Positions 7,162 to 14,282 of a DNA stretch of 32,187 nucleotides are shown here, piece by piece (position 1 is the stretch's first letter; every line of letters starts with the position of its first letter). A program made the position numbers and the translations under genes. Source of the DNA: Alphaproteobacteria bacterium (GTDB taxonomy: Bacteria > Pseudomonadota > Alphaproteobacteria > Micavibrionales > UBA2020); contig SCTB01000091.1 in the NCBI GenBank assembly GCA_004297545.1, positions 1-32,187 of the forward strand, written 5' to 3'. Under the pieces are notes generated by a model that was not told the origin of the DNA, ran no database searches, and was given only the letters and a program-made list of their open reading frames with translations.

Positions 7162-8076
7162 CTACTTGGAATCCGTGGAGACCAGCTTGAAGATGCTTGA
7201 AAAGTCCAGCTTCCCGTTCCCGGCGTCGATGTGCTTCTGATAGAGCTGCCATGCCGCAGCCCCCAGGGGCGTCGCCGCATGCACGGCCTGCGCCGCTTCC
7301 TGCGCGAGACCTAGGTCCTTGGCCATCAGCTGGCTGCCGAAGCCGCCGATGTACCCGCGCGCGGAGGGGACATTTTCCATGACGCCCGGCATCGGGTTAT
7401 AAATCTCGAGCGCCCAGTTCCTGCCCGAGCTCTTGGCGATGATGGAGGAAAGGACTTTGGGATCCAGGCCGTTTGCGACGCCAAGGTTCAGCGCCTCCGA
7501 CGTGCCGATCATGAGGATGCCCAGCAGCATGTTGTTGCATATCTTGGCGATCTGCCCCGCGCCCGGTCCACCTGCGTGCATCACGTTCTTGCCCATTTTT
7601 TCCAGCACCGGCTGGACCCGGGCCAGCGTCCTGACGCTGCCCCCGACGATAAATGTCAGGGAGGCGGCCTGCGCGCCCGCGACGCCGCCTGATACGGGGG
7701 CATCCAGCATCTCAAAGCCCTTCGCCGTGGCTTCCGCGGCGATTTCCCTCGCCGTATCTGCATTGATCGTGCTGCTGTCGACCAGCGTGGCGCCCTTTTT
7801 CGCGGCCGCCAGAACGCCGTCTTCGGAAAGGTAGACCTGCTTCGAATGCTGGGTCGCGGGCAGCATCGTCATCACAAGGTCCGCCGCCGCCACCGCTTCC
7901 GCAATGCTCGCGGCCCCTCTGGCGCCGGCGGCTACCAGGACCTTGACCGCTTCCGGCACCACGTCGAAAACAGTCAGGTTGTATCCCGCCTTCTGCAGGT
8001 TGAGCGCCATCGGGCTGCCCATGTTGCCCAGGCCGATGAAGGCGATATTCTGCAGCTGTTTTTTTTCTGTCGTCAC
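7162..8076 (-). CDS. mmsB: 3-hydroxyisobutyrate dehydrogenase
   Basis: This NAD(P)-dependent beta-hydroxyacid dehydrogenase oxidises 3-hydroxyisobutyrate to methylmalonate semialdehyde in valine catabolism. The N-terminal Rossmann motif is GLGNMG (15-20). The substrate signature is DAPVSGGVAG (125-134). The catalytic Lys is K178 in GQIAKICNN, with N182 close by, and the C-terminal helical domain carries KDLGLA. At 304 residues it has normal family length. Tartronate semialdehyde reductase (GarR) is the main alternative, as the two share these motifs. The start is a GTG at 8076 with AAGGAGG upstream, directly after the TGA of the upstream membrane-protein gene. An ATG at 8080 is out of frame. 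No mmsA or acyl-CoA dehydrogenase is visible in the window. Confidence 0.88.
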   Translation of the reverse strand: MTTEKKQLQNIAFIGLGNMGSPMALNLQKAGYNLTVFDVVPEAVKVLVAAGARGAASIAEAVAAADLVMTMLPATQHSKQVYLSEDGVLAAAKKGATLVDSSTINADTAREIAAEATAKGFEMLDAPVSGGVAGAQAASLTFIVGGSVRTLARVQPVLEKMGKNVMHAGGPGAGQIAKICNNMLLGILMIGTSEALNLGVANGLDPKVLSSIIAKSSGRNWALEIYNPMPGVMENVPSARGYIGGFGSQLMAKDLGLAQEAAQAVHAATPLGAAAWQLYQKHIDAGNGKLDFSSIFKLVSTDSK

Positions 8077-8574
8077 TCATGCCTCCTTGTCGGGCTTCCG
8101 GAAGCGAATGGTGATCCACAACAAAAAACTGATGATCGTAAAGACGAAGGCAAAAAGGAACAGCCAGGTGCCGCGCTCGTCAAGAACGGGCGGTTTGACC
8201 ATGTTTGCATTGATGACGAGCTGGTCGATGGCGATCAGGAAGAGGCCTGTCATCAGCCCCAGCACGCGGATGCCGCGGGCAAGACTCCGGACTGTTTCCT
8301 CCTGCCGGGACGCAGACAGCCAGTATTTTTTGTTGGGAATATTGATAAGGGTTGCGGGAAGCTTTTCGACCAGCACGCTGACCGCCATCAAAAGGCCCGG
8401 GACGAAGAACATGAAGCCGAGGTAAAAAACGATAAAGCCCTCCTTGCTCATGTATCCGTTGGGAACGCCGCCCGCGCCAAAATGCGTCGCCATGGTTGGC
8501 GGCAGGGACTCCGCATAGGCTCCGACCTGTATGAGAGCCAGAGCGTAAAGGAAGGCATAGATGACGATAAACAT
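8077..8574 (-). CDS. DUF1648-like small membrane protein
   Basis: The 165-residue product has about four hydrophobic helices (roughly 1-20, 47-68, 103-120, 135-157). Between the first two, LPPTMATHFGAGGVPNGY matches the extracytoplasmic loop pattern of DUF1648 proteins, the family that includes part of SdpI. Its role is unknown. I placed the start at the ATG at 8574, which has an excellent AGGAGG site; the open frame continues far upstream only because it lies opposite the hydrolase gene. Its TGA is immediately followed by the mmsB GTG, so the two are co-transcribed and probably translationally coupled, although no functional link to valine catabolism is known. Confidence 0.8.
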   Translation of the reverse strand: MFIVIYAFLYALALIQVGAYAESLPPTMATHFGAGGVPNGYMSKEGFIVFYLGFMFFVPGLLMAVSVLVEKLPATLINIPNKKYWLSASRQEETVRSLARGIRVLGLMTGLFLIAIDQLVINANMVKPPVLDERGTWLFLFAFVFTIISFLLWITIRFRKPDKEA

Positions 8575-8610
8575 GTTTCCTCCTCGGGAAGGACGCTGGA
8601 ACGCCTCTCT

Positions 8611-8639
8611 ACCATATAAAGATTGCAAGGCCGTGGCAA
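8611..8639 (-). promoter_or_regulatory. Candidate promoter for the DUF1648-like gene and mmsB
   Basis: On the minus strand TTGCCA (complement of 8634-8639, 5 of 6) lies 17 bp from TATGGT (complement of 8611-8616, 4 of 6). The predicted start near 8604 gives a leader of about 30 nt with a strong AGGAGG. Confidence 0.4.
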
Positions 8640-8642
8640 CCA

Positions 8643-8672
8643 TTGACATAAACTTGCGGCGGGTGCTCAAAT
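8643..8672 (+). promoter_or_regulatory. Candidate promoter for the alpha/beta hydrolase gene
   Basis: A perfect TTGACA (8643-8648) is followed after 18 bp by TCAAAT (8667-8672, 4 of 6). It lies almost back to back with the minus-strand promoter candidate at 8611-8639. Confidence 0.4.
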
Positions 8673-8736
8673 TACATCGCGGATCCGGCGCGCTTTGGCT
8701 AAGCTTGCAGGCAAGAGGGGGCGCAAGGGATAGACT

Positions 8737-9678
8737 TTGAGCAAGATCAGGACAGGCCTTACCGTCGCATACTGGCTGATAAGCCTGGCGTTCATTGCGG
8801 GCGCCATATTCCTGCTGTTCAGGCCTGACGTTATCACGCCTGAAAGGCCAGCCCCGGTTGCTGCGCCCCAGACGCCGCTGCCGCCGAAGACGCAACCGCA
8901 ACCCGTCGCCGATGCGGCTCCGGCGGAAAAGAGCGCCATCATCGAATACGAAAACGCGCGGACATCCGATCCTCTTGGCGCCGTGACGCGCTTTTACAAG
9001 CGCAAGGAAATGCTGACGGGCGATGCGCGCCGTAAGCATACGCTGACTTATTACCTTTATGCGCCGGCGCCGCCCTATCCGGAGGGGCTGACATTCCCCC
9101 TGGTGCTGGTGCTCCACGACCATCAGGGCGTGGCGAATGCCGGCCAGTATCTCATCGAAGGCAACATGCCGGTCAAATATCCGGCCTTTGTCGCAGTTCC
9201 GGTGCTGCCTTTCGGGAAGGTCTGGGCTGTGCCGCGGGACTTTCCCGAAATGCCCAACCTGCGGGCGCTGATCCGCAGCCGTGACGGCCTGAAAGACGCA
9301 ATGCAGCTTGTCAGCACGTTGAAGAAGTCCTATCCCATCGACAAAAACCGCGTGTACGTCATCGGCTGTTCCGAGGGCGGGTTCGGCGCTTTTGGCGCGG
9401 CCCTGCGCTATCCGGACACCTTTGCCGCCGCCGTGCCCATCGGCAGCGGCTGGACCGCGGCAGACGCGAGGGGGTTCGCAAAAGTGCCGTTGTGGGTATT
9501 TCACGGGGCTGAGGATGCGTTCATTCCGCCGGAATTGAGCCGGGGAGCCGCATCCTACATAAAAGCCTACGGCGGCAAGGCGAATTACACGGAAGTCCCA
9601 GGCGTTGCGAACGACTGCGGCGCGCCGCAGTTCTACACGCCGACGCTCTGGAAGTGGCTGTTCAGCCAGCACAAGTGA
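8737..9678 (+). CDS. Membrane-anchored alpha/beta hydrolase with altered catalytic triad
   Basis: Residues 8-29 form a signal anchor, followed by a Pro/Ala-rich linker (30-65) and an alpha/beta hydrolase domain (about 95-313) resembling PHB-depolymerase/dienelactone-hydrolase-type esterases. The nucleophile elbow is GCSEGG (S212) and the acid lies in HGAED (D260). At the place where relatives carry the catalytic His (a PGxGH pattern just before the C-terminal aromatic segment) this protein reads PGVANDCG, putting N292 where His is expected. The only later His is H312 of 313, unlikely to substitute. The protein may be inactive or may use another residue. Topology suggests a periplasmic enzyme tethered to the inner membrane. 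The start is a TTG at 8737 with AAGGGA upstream. It is convergent with the TpsB gene, 5 bp apart. Confidence 0.8.
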   Translation: MSKIRTGLTVAYWLISLAFIAGAIFLLFRPDVITPERPAPVAAPQTPLPPKTQPQPVADAAPAEKSAIIEYENARTSDPLGAVTRFYKRKEMLTGDARRKHTLTYYLYAPAPPYPEGLTFPLVLVLHDHQGVANAGQYLIEGNMPVKYPAFVAVPVLPFGKVWAVPRDFPEMPNLRALIRSRDGLKDAMQLVSTLKKSYPIDKNRVYVIGCSEGGFGAFGAALRYPDTFAAAVPIGSGWTAADARGFAKVPLWVFHGAEDAFIPPELSRGAASYIKAYGGKANYTEVPGVANDCGAPQFYTPTLWKWLFSQHK

Positions 9679-9683
9679 CAAAA

Positions 9684-11369
9684 TCAGTATCTGATCGTCA
9701 GCGTCCCGAAAAAGCGCGCGTCATTGTCGCCGGCGGTCTGCACGGGACGTGTCAGCGGTTTCGCTGCCTCGAAGCTGGCCGTGACATTGGGATGAAGCGT
9801 CGCGCGAAGTCCGGCGCCCGCGGAAGCCAGCGAGCGGATGCGGTCCTTGACGACGGCATTGTCGCGGTCCCAAACCTGGCCGAAATCATAGAATCCGTAA
9901 AGCTGAAGAAGGCTGGCAGGGGTGCGGAAAAGATTGTCGGCCCGGAGCTCGGCGCGGACGGCAACGCCGTCCTCTCCCGTGATTTCAGAGTTATCGTAGG
10001 CGCTCCCAAAGGACATGCCGCCCACGCCGAATTCCTCCGAGGCAAGAAGGGTATTCGCTGATTTCTGCCCGGCCGCGCTGACCAGCAGCGAGAAGGGGCC
10101 GTGGATGCGCTGGAGCCTCGAGGCCTCCGCCGTCGCCTTTACGAACTGCGGGTCGCCTTGCGCGCGGCTGACATTGGCATCGCCCTTGCGGCTGGCGCCC
10201 AGAATGTTCAGTCCCTTGCTGAATTCTGCGGTGAGGGAATTCACCCCGCTGAAGCGGTCTGCAGCCTGCAGCGCGCCGCCGATGCGCAGGCCCCTCACGC
10301 GATCTTTGGTCGCGGGCAGTCCGAGGTTGTCGTCTCGGGCTGAATTGAGGTAATCAAGCTTCGCGTTCGCGGTGAAGGACAGGGTCCGCGCGCGCAGGAA
10401 CGGGTGCTGTACGCGCAAGGATGCCGTATGCGCGATGCCGTTGACATCAAACGGCGCCAGCGTAAAGCCCGGGTGCGTTGCGCTGATGCCGCCATTCAGG
10501 TCCAGGCGCGTGCCCTCAATCCCGACCGGCTGCTGCCAGGTCAGGGACCCGAAGCGCATTTCGGAATGGGGCCATCCTTCCGGCGCTGCAGCAAGCTGCA
10601 GGCTTAAGGCTTCGTAAAGTCCAAAGATATTGTTGACCTGCGTTCCGGCCGTGACCTGCAGCGGGCCGATATAGCGCGAACCGCGGTTGTCGGTCTGGAA
10701 AAACAGGCTGTAAGGCTTCTGGTCAACGACGATCGTAATGTCGGATGCGCCCGGGGTCTTTGCGGGCGCCAGCACGGCGCGCGCAGAAATGCCCGGCAGG
10801 TCGTTCAGGAGCAGCATGTAGCGTTCCAGCGTGGAGGCATTCAGCGGTTTCGCAGCCTTTATCTTGTCCGCAAACTCCTGGATATAAGCCTTGCTGCCGC
10901 GGGTTGCGCCTTCGATTATCACGCGGTCGGCATAGCCTTCGACGACGCGCATCCTGACCACGCCGCCATCGATGGTCTGCGGCGGCAGGATGACCTGCGT
11001 CAGGATATAGCCGTCGTTCCGGTATTTCGCCGTGATGGCGGCGGCGATGCTGAAGACGTCAGCCAGCGTGACGGTCTTTCCGATGCTGTCCTTGTACAAC
11101 GGCTCGATATCGGAAAGTTTATAGGCGGTCATGTCCTCGATGATCAGTTTCTGGAGCTTCAGCGTGATTTTGTCCGCGCCGTCGGGCGCGGAAACGGCGC
11201 CGGGCCCGGAAACGGCGGCGGCGCCGCTGATCGACGGCGCGGGGGCCATCGGCGCAATCTGGCCGCCAATCCGGGACGGTTCCGCCGAACTGGGCACAGT
11301 CTGCGCCCAGGCGCTCGTCCCGAGGACGAGCAGCGCTGAAATGACACCGATGAGGCGGAAAATTTTCAT
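9684..11369 (-). CDS. TpsB-type outer-membrane transporter (ShlB/FhaC/HecB family)
   Basis: This is the pore component of two-partner secretion (type Vb), which exports large TpsA exoproteins. A signal peptide with likely cleavage after AWA (22) is followed by an Ala/Pro linker and POTRA domains (about 70-230), including the YRNDGYILTQV segment typical of POTRA_2. Residues about 235-561 form the 16-strand barrel. The last residues, LTIRY, match the C-terminal aromatic signature recognised by the BAM complex. Length (561) is normal for the family. The ATG at 11369 has AAGG upstream. No TpsA gene lies on either side: the hydrolase follows and a small membrane protein is divergent upstream. Its substrate must be encoded elsewhere or beyond recognition. 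Confidence 0.9.
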   Translation of the reverse strand: MKIFRLIGVISALLVLGTSAWAQTVPSSAEPSRIGGQIAPMAPAPSISGAAAVSGPGAVSAPDGADKITLKLQKLIIEDMTAYKLSDIEPLYKDSIGKTVTLADVFSIAAAITAKYRNDGYILTQVILPPQTIDGGVVRMRVVEGYADRVIIEGATRGSKAYIQEFADKIKAAKPLNASTLERYMLLLNDLPGISARAVLAPAKTPGASDITIVVDQKPYSLFFQTDNRGSRYIGPLQVTAGTQVNNIFGLYEALSLQLAAAPEGWPHSEMRFGSLTWQQPVGIEGTRLDLNGGISATHPGFTLAPFDVNGIAHTASLRVQHPFLRARTLSFTANAKLDYLNSARDDNLGLPATKDRVRGLRIGGALQAADRFSGVNSLTAEFSKGLNILGASRKGDANVSRAQGDPQFVKATAEASRLQRIHGPFSLLVSAAGQKSANTLLASEEFGVGGMSFGSAYDNSEITGEDGVAVRAELRADNLFRTPASLLQLYGFYDFGQVWDRDNAVVKDRIRSLASAGAGLRATLHPNVTASFEAAKPLTRPVQTAGDNDARFFGTLTIRY

Positions 11370-11491
11370 GACCTTGCCAGTATAGAGAAAACCGTTGTGG
11401 ATTCAAAAAGTTAGCCCTGTATTTTAAAACAATATGGAATAATCTAATGGGCTGATTTTAAAAGGAAATTCTCTGGAAAGCCGCATTTCAC

Positions 11492-11520
11492 TTTACACAC
11501 CGGAAGGAGTGTTGTATTAA
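11492..11520 (+). promoter_or_regulatory. Candidate promoter for the 11548-12024 gene
   Basis: TTTACA (11492-11497, 5 of 6) and TATTAA (11515-11520, 4 of 6) are 17 bp apart, with transcription expected near 11527. An inverted repeat overlaps the -10. Confidence 0.4.
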
Positions 11521-11534
11521 CATAAGTATACAAC
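11511..11534. promoter_or_regulatory. Candidate operator: inverted repeat over the -10 region
   Basis: GTTGTAT (11511-11517) and ATACAAC (11528-11534) are perfect complements 10 bp apart. They straddle the candidate -10 and start site of the membrane-protein gene, a typical repressor position. The cognate regulator is unknown. Confidence 0.35.
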
Positions 11535-11547
11535 CAGAGGAAGCAGA

Positions 11548-12024
11548 ATGGCATTCGCCGAAAAATTCGAGATGTTCAAAGACTGGTGCCTGGGCACACG
11601 CAGCAAGGAAGAGGCAGAAAGCGGCATTAAACGCGATGTAAATGCGCGGGAAGTGCTGAAACTTTGGTCCAAACGGCTGGGGAAAGCCACGATTGTGCTG
11701 GGCGTCCTGGCGCTGCTCACACACGCCGGGTTCATGATTGCGCCGGCGGTCGTCGCCTGTGTCGGGTATCTCGGCGTCAAAGCCGCCGGCTACCTGGTTG
11801 ACCGCGATATGCGCGCCAAGCGCGAAGCCGCTGAAGAATTCGTCGCCGCTCAAAACTCCGTGCAGCAGACCTCTTCGCCCTCCAGGCAGCCCGGGCCGAA
11901 GCTCACGGCCAAGGCAACGGGCTCCTTCAACGCGGATGCGGCCAAAAAGACAGCGCTGCCTGCCGCCAACGCCAATGTCCAGAAACCTTCCGGAGGGCTT
12001 CTGAAGCGCTTCGGCATCGGCTGA
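11548..12024 (+). CDS. Hypothetical small membrane protein
   Basis: I do not recognise a family. The 158-residue product has an N-terminal soluble part (1-45, charged), a hydrophobic region of about residues 48-80 that could be one long or two short membrane helices, and a C-terminal Ala/Lys/Pro-rich tail (about 100-158) that is probably disordered. There is no signal peptide before the hydrophobic segment. The ATG has AGAGGAAG upstream, and a candidate promoter with an overlapping inverted repeat precedes it. It is divergent from the TpsB gene and convergent with the dnaK-like gene across a shared terminator. Whether it has anything to do with TpsB function is unknown. Confidence 0.7.
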   Translation: MAFAEKFEMFKDWCLGTRSKEEAESGIKRDVNAREVLKLWSKRLGKATIVLGVLALLTHAGFMIAPAVVACVGYLGVKAAGYLVDRDMRAKREAAEEFVAAQNSVQQTSSPSRQPGPKLTAKATGSFNADAAKKTALPAANANVQKPSGGLLKRFGIG

Positions 12025-12047
12025 TCAATTGACTTTCATTCAAGAAA

Positions 12048-12077
12048 AAGGCCCCCAACTTTTCGGTTGAGGGCCTT
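12048..12077. terminator. Bidirectional intrinsic terminator
   Basis: AAGGCCC..CAAC (12048-12059) pairs with GTTG.GGGCCTT (12066-12077), with one mismatch and a 6-nt loop. On the minus strand the stem is followed by TTTTTCTTG, so it terminates the dnaK-like transcript. On the plus strand a T-rich run (12079-12087) follows, so it probably also stops the 11548-12024 transcript. Confidence 0.8.
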
Positions 12078-12100
12078 GTGTCTTTTGTAGTCCCGTCAGC

Positions 12101-14071
12101 TTAGAGCGCGGGCGGAGCCGGCGGCTTCGGTGTCGGGTCTTTTACTGCCGTCTCGGGCTGCGCGTCGCCGGAAGCCGGGGTTTCCGGTTTCGGCTGCGAT
12201 GCCGCCGTGAATGCCTCGCCGATAGCAGTCCGGACATTCTTCAGCGCATTGGTCTTTTCGACCATCAGCTCGATGTCTTTTTTCGTGCGGGCGTCGGTCA
12301 GTTCCTTGACGGCCGTGTTGAACTGGTCCTTCAGCTCCTGTGGAGCGGATTTGAACCACTCCTGCTCAGGGTCTTTGGCCGAGGTTTTCAGTTCGTAGTC
12401 GGCATTGGCTTCAGCCGACTGCGCCTCGCGGAACTTGCGGTCTTTTTCCGCATTCGCTTCAGCGTCTTTCAGCATGCGGGCGACTTCGTCCTCGGACAGG
12501 CCGCCGTTCGCTTTCACGGTGACTTTCTGCGCGCGGCCCGTCTTCATGTCTTTCGCGGATACGTTCAGGACGCCGTCAGCGTCGATGTTGAGAGACACTT
12601 CGATCTCGGGCATGCCTGCTTTCGCGGGAGGAATGCCGTCGAGCGTGAACTTGCCGAGCAACTTGTTCTCGGACGCCTTCGCGCGCTCGCCCTGGTAGAT
12701 CTGGATGTCCACGTTGGGCTGGTTGTCTTCGGCGGTCGAGAAGATATCCTTGAACTCGGTCGGGATCGTCGAGTTGCGCGGAATGAGCGTCGCCATGACG
12801 TCGCCCTTCGTGCGGATGCCGATCGAGAGCGGGATGACGTCGAGCAGCAGAACGTCCTCGACATGGCCTTGCAGGATGGCGGCCTGGACGGAGGCGCCCA
12901 TCGCCACGATTTCATCCGGAGTCACATCGCGGCGGGGCTCCTTGCCGGTGAACTGCTTCACGACTTCGACGACCCTGGGCATGCGGGTCTGCGCGCCCAC
13001 CATGATGATGTCATCGATGTCGGAGAGTTTCAGGCCTGCGTCATCGAGGGACTTCTGGAACGGCGGGAGCGTCTTCTTGATCAGGTCTTCCAGCAGGTCC
13101 TCGAGTTCCTTGCGCGTCATGTTGCAGGTGAAGTTGACGGTTTCGCCGGCGTCATTCTGCATCAGGAAGGGCAGGCTGATTTCGGCCGTGTCCTGCGAGG
13201 ACAGGTCGATCTTCGCCTTTTCGGAAGCCTCGCGGATACGCTGCAGCTGGGTCGCGTATTTCGCCTTGGAGGCCTTGTCGTGGATGTCGATGTCGGTTCC
13301 GTTCTCATCGTTGATTTTCTTGATGAGGTGCTCGGCCACGCGCTCGTCGAAGTTTTCGCCGCCCAGGAAGGTATCGCCGTTGGTGGCCAGCACGCGGATC
13401 ATGCTGCCGTCTTTCGGATCGATCGTGAGGTCGAGGATGGAAACGTCGAAGGTGCCGCCGCCGAGGTCATAGACCGCGATCTTGCCGCTTTTCTTCTTGT
13501 CCATGCCGTAGGCGAGGGCCGCGGCCGTGGGCTCGGAGATGATGCGTTTTACATCGAGGCCCGCGATCTTGCCGGCGTCTTTCGTCGCCTTGCGCTGCGC
13601 GTCGTTGAAGTAGGCGGGAACGGTGATGACGGCTTCCGTCACGGGTTCGCCGATCTGCTTTTCGACGGCTTCTTTCAGCTCGCGCAGGACTTTCGCGGAG
13701 ATTTCAGCGGGCGACATCGCCTTGCCGTCCACTTCCACCCAGGCGTCGCCATTGGGGCCAGCCACGATTTTGTAGGAGGCCAGCGTTTCCATTTTCTTCA
13801 CTTCGGGATCGTCAAAGCGGCGGCCGATCAGGCGCTTGACGCCATAGAGCGTGCTCAGGGGGTTGACGATCGCCTGGTTCTTGGCGGTTTCGCCGACGAC
13901 CCATTCCTGGCTGACTTCGCCGGTTTTCTTGTCCTTGGATTTTTTCAGGGCAACATAGGACGGCGTGATGCGCTTGCCTTTGGTGTTCTGATAGATTTTC
14001 GGCTGATCATTCTCATAGATCGCGATCGCGGATTTCGTCGTTCCAAGATCGATCCCAACAATTTTGCCCAT
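12101..14071 (-). CDS. dnaK: DnaK-family Hsp70 chaperone, probable divergent paralogue
   Basis: This is an ATP-dependent chaperone with the full Hsp70 layout: nucleotide-binding domain (1-about 390), linker VLLLDVIPL, substrate-binding domain, helical lid and an Ala/Pro-rich tail. Key motifs are GIDLGTT, VKRLIGRRF (catalytic Lys), AVITVPAYF, EPTAAALAYG and DLGGGTFDVS. It departs from canonical alphaproteobacterial DnaK at conserved spots: Lys replaces Asn at 13 in the phosphate-binding TTNS loop, VGAQTRMP replaces VGGQTRMP, and LSIGIRTKGD replaces the usual LSLGIETLGG. The tail ends in Pro/Ala instead of the acidic DnaK end. Neither dnaJ nor grpE is adjacent. I infer a second, specialised DnaK. 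The ATG at 14071 has GGAGAGA upstream. A perfect inverted repeat lies upstream, and a clear terminator follows. Confidence 0.9.
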   Translation of the reverse strand: MGKIVGIDLGTTKSAIAIYENDQPKIYQNTKGKRITPSYVALKKSKDKKTGEVSQEWVVGETAKNQAIVNPLSTLYGVKRLIGRRFDDPEVKKMETLASYKIVAGPNGDAWVEVDGKAMSPAEISAKVLRELKEAVEKQIGEPVTEAVITVPAYFNDAQRKATKDAGKIAGLDVKRIISEPTAAALAYGMDKKKSGKIAVYDLGGGTFDVSILDLTIDPKDGSMIRVLATNGDTFLGGENFDERVAEHLIKKINDENGTDIDIHDKASKAKYATQLQRIREASEKAKIDLSSQDTAEISLPFLMQNDAGETVNFTCNMTRKELEDLLEDLIKKTLPPFQKSLDDAGLKLSDIDDIIMVGAQTRMPRVVEVVKQFTGKEPRRDVTPDEIVAMGASVQAAILQGHVEDVLLLDVIPLSIGIRTKGDVMATLIPRNSTIPTEFKDIFSTAEDNQPNVDIQIYQGERAKASENKLLGKFTLDGIPPAKAGMPEIEVSLNIDADGVLNVSAKDMKTGRAQKVTVKANGGLSEDEVARMLKDAEANAEKDRKFREAQSAEANADYELKTSAKDPEQEWFKSAPQELKDQFNTAVKELTDARTKKDIELMVEKTNALKNVRTAIGEAFTAASQPKPETPASGDAQPETAVKDPTPKPPAPPAL

Positions 14072-14162
14072 CGTGTGCTCTCTCCGTTAATTTTTTGTGT
14101 GTTTGTAAGGCATTCTAACCCTTTGCAAAAACTTTTTCTTCGCGCAAATGGATGCCTTCAAA

Positions 14163-14235
14163 CTTTCTGTTTTTTCGTTTTTGTTTCTGGTTATGGCTAA
14201 GTGATGGGCATTATGCAAACGGAAAAAACAGAAAG
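14163..14235. repeat. Perfect 14-bp inverted repeat upstream of dnaK-like gene
   Basis: CTTTCTGTTTTTTC (14163-14176) has an exact inverted copy at 14222-14235, separated by 45 bp. The right copy overlaps the candidate -35 of the dnaK-like promoter. Arms of this length this far apart suggest paired protein-binding sites or DNA looping. A leader hairpin is possible only if transcription begins further upstream than predicted. Confidence 0.6.
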
Positions 14236-14238
14236 CAA
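14210..14238 (-). promoter_or_regulatory. Candidate promoter for the dnaK-like gene
   Basis: On the minus strand TTGCTT (complement of 14233-14238, 3 of 6) lies 17 bp from CATAAT (complement of 14210-14215, 5 of 6). The leader would be about 130 nt. I found no convincing RpoH heat-shock promoter (CTTGAA...CCCAT) in the 211-bp gap. Confidence 0.35.
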
Positions 14239-14282
14239 GGGGGTGTTTTTGCAAATCCCGATTTATTTTTAAACAACTGAAA

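Noticed and set aside
7149..7167. AAGTAG/CTACTT hairpin spanning the dctA and mmsB stop codons as a terminator
   Set aside because: The stem is short and AT-rich without a T-tract. Convergent TAG stops produce part of the symmetry automatically.
8575..9681. N-terminal extension of the DUF1648-like frame to 9681
   Set aside because: It runs antisense to the alpha/beta hydrolase gene. The ATG at 8574 has a near-perfect ribosome-binding site and starts the first membrane helix.
12863..14200. A 445-codon plus-strand frame opposite the dnaK-like gene
   Set aside because: Antisense to conserved Hsp70 motifs, with no domain and no start signal.
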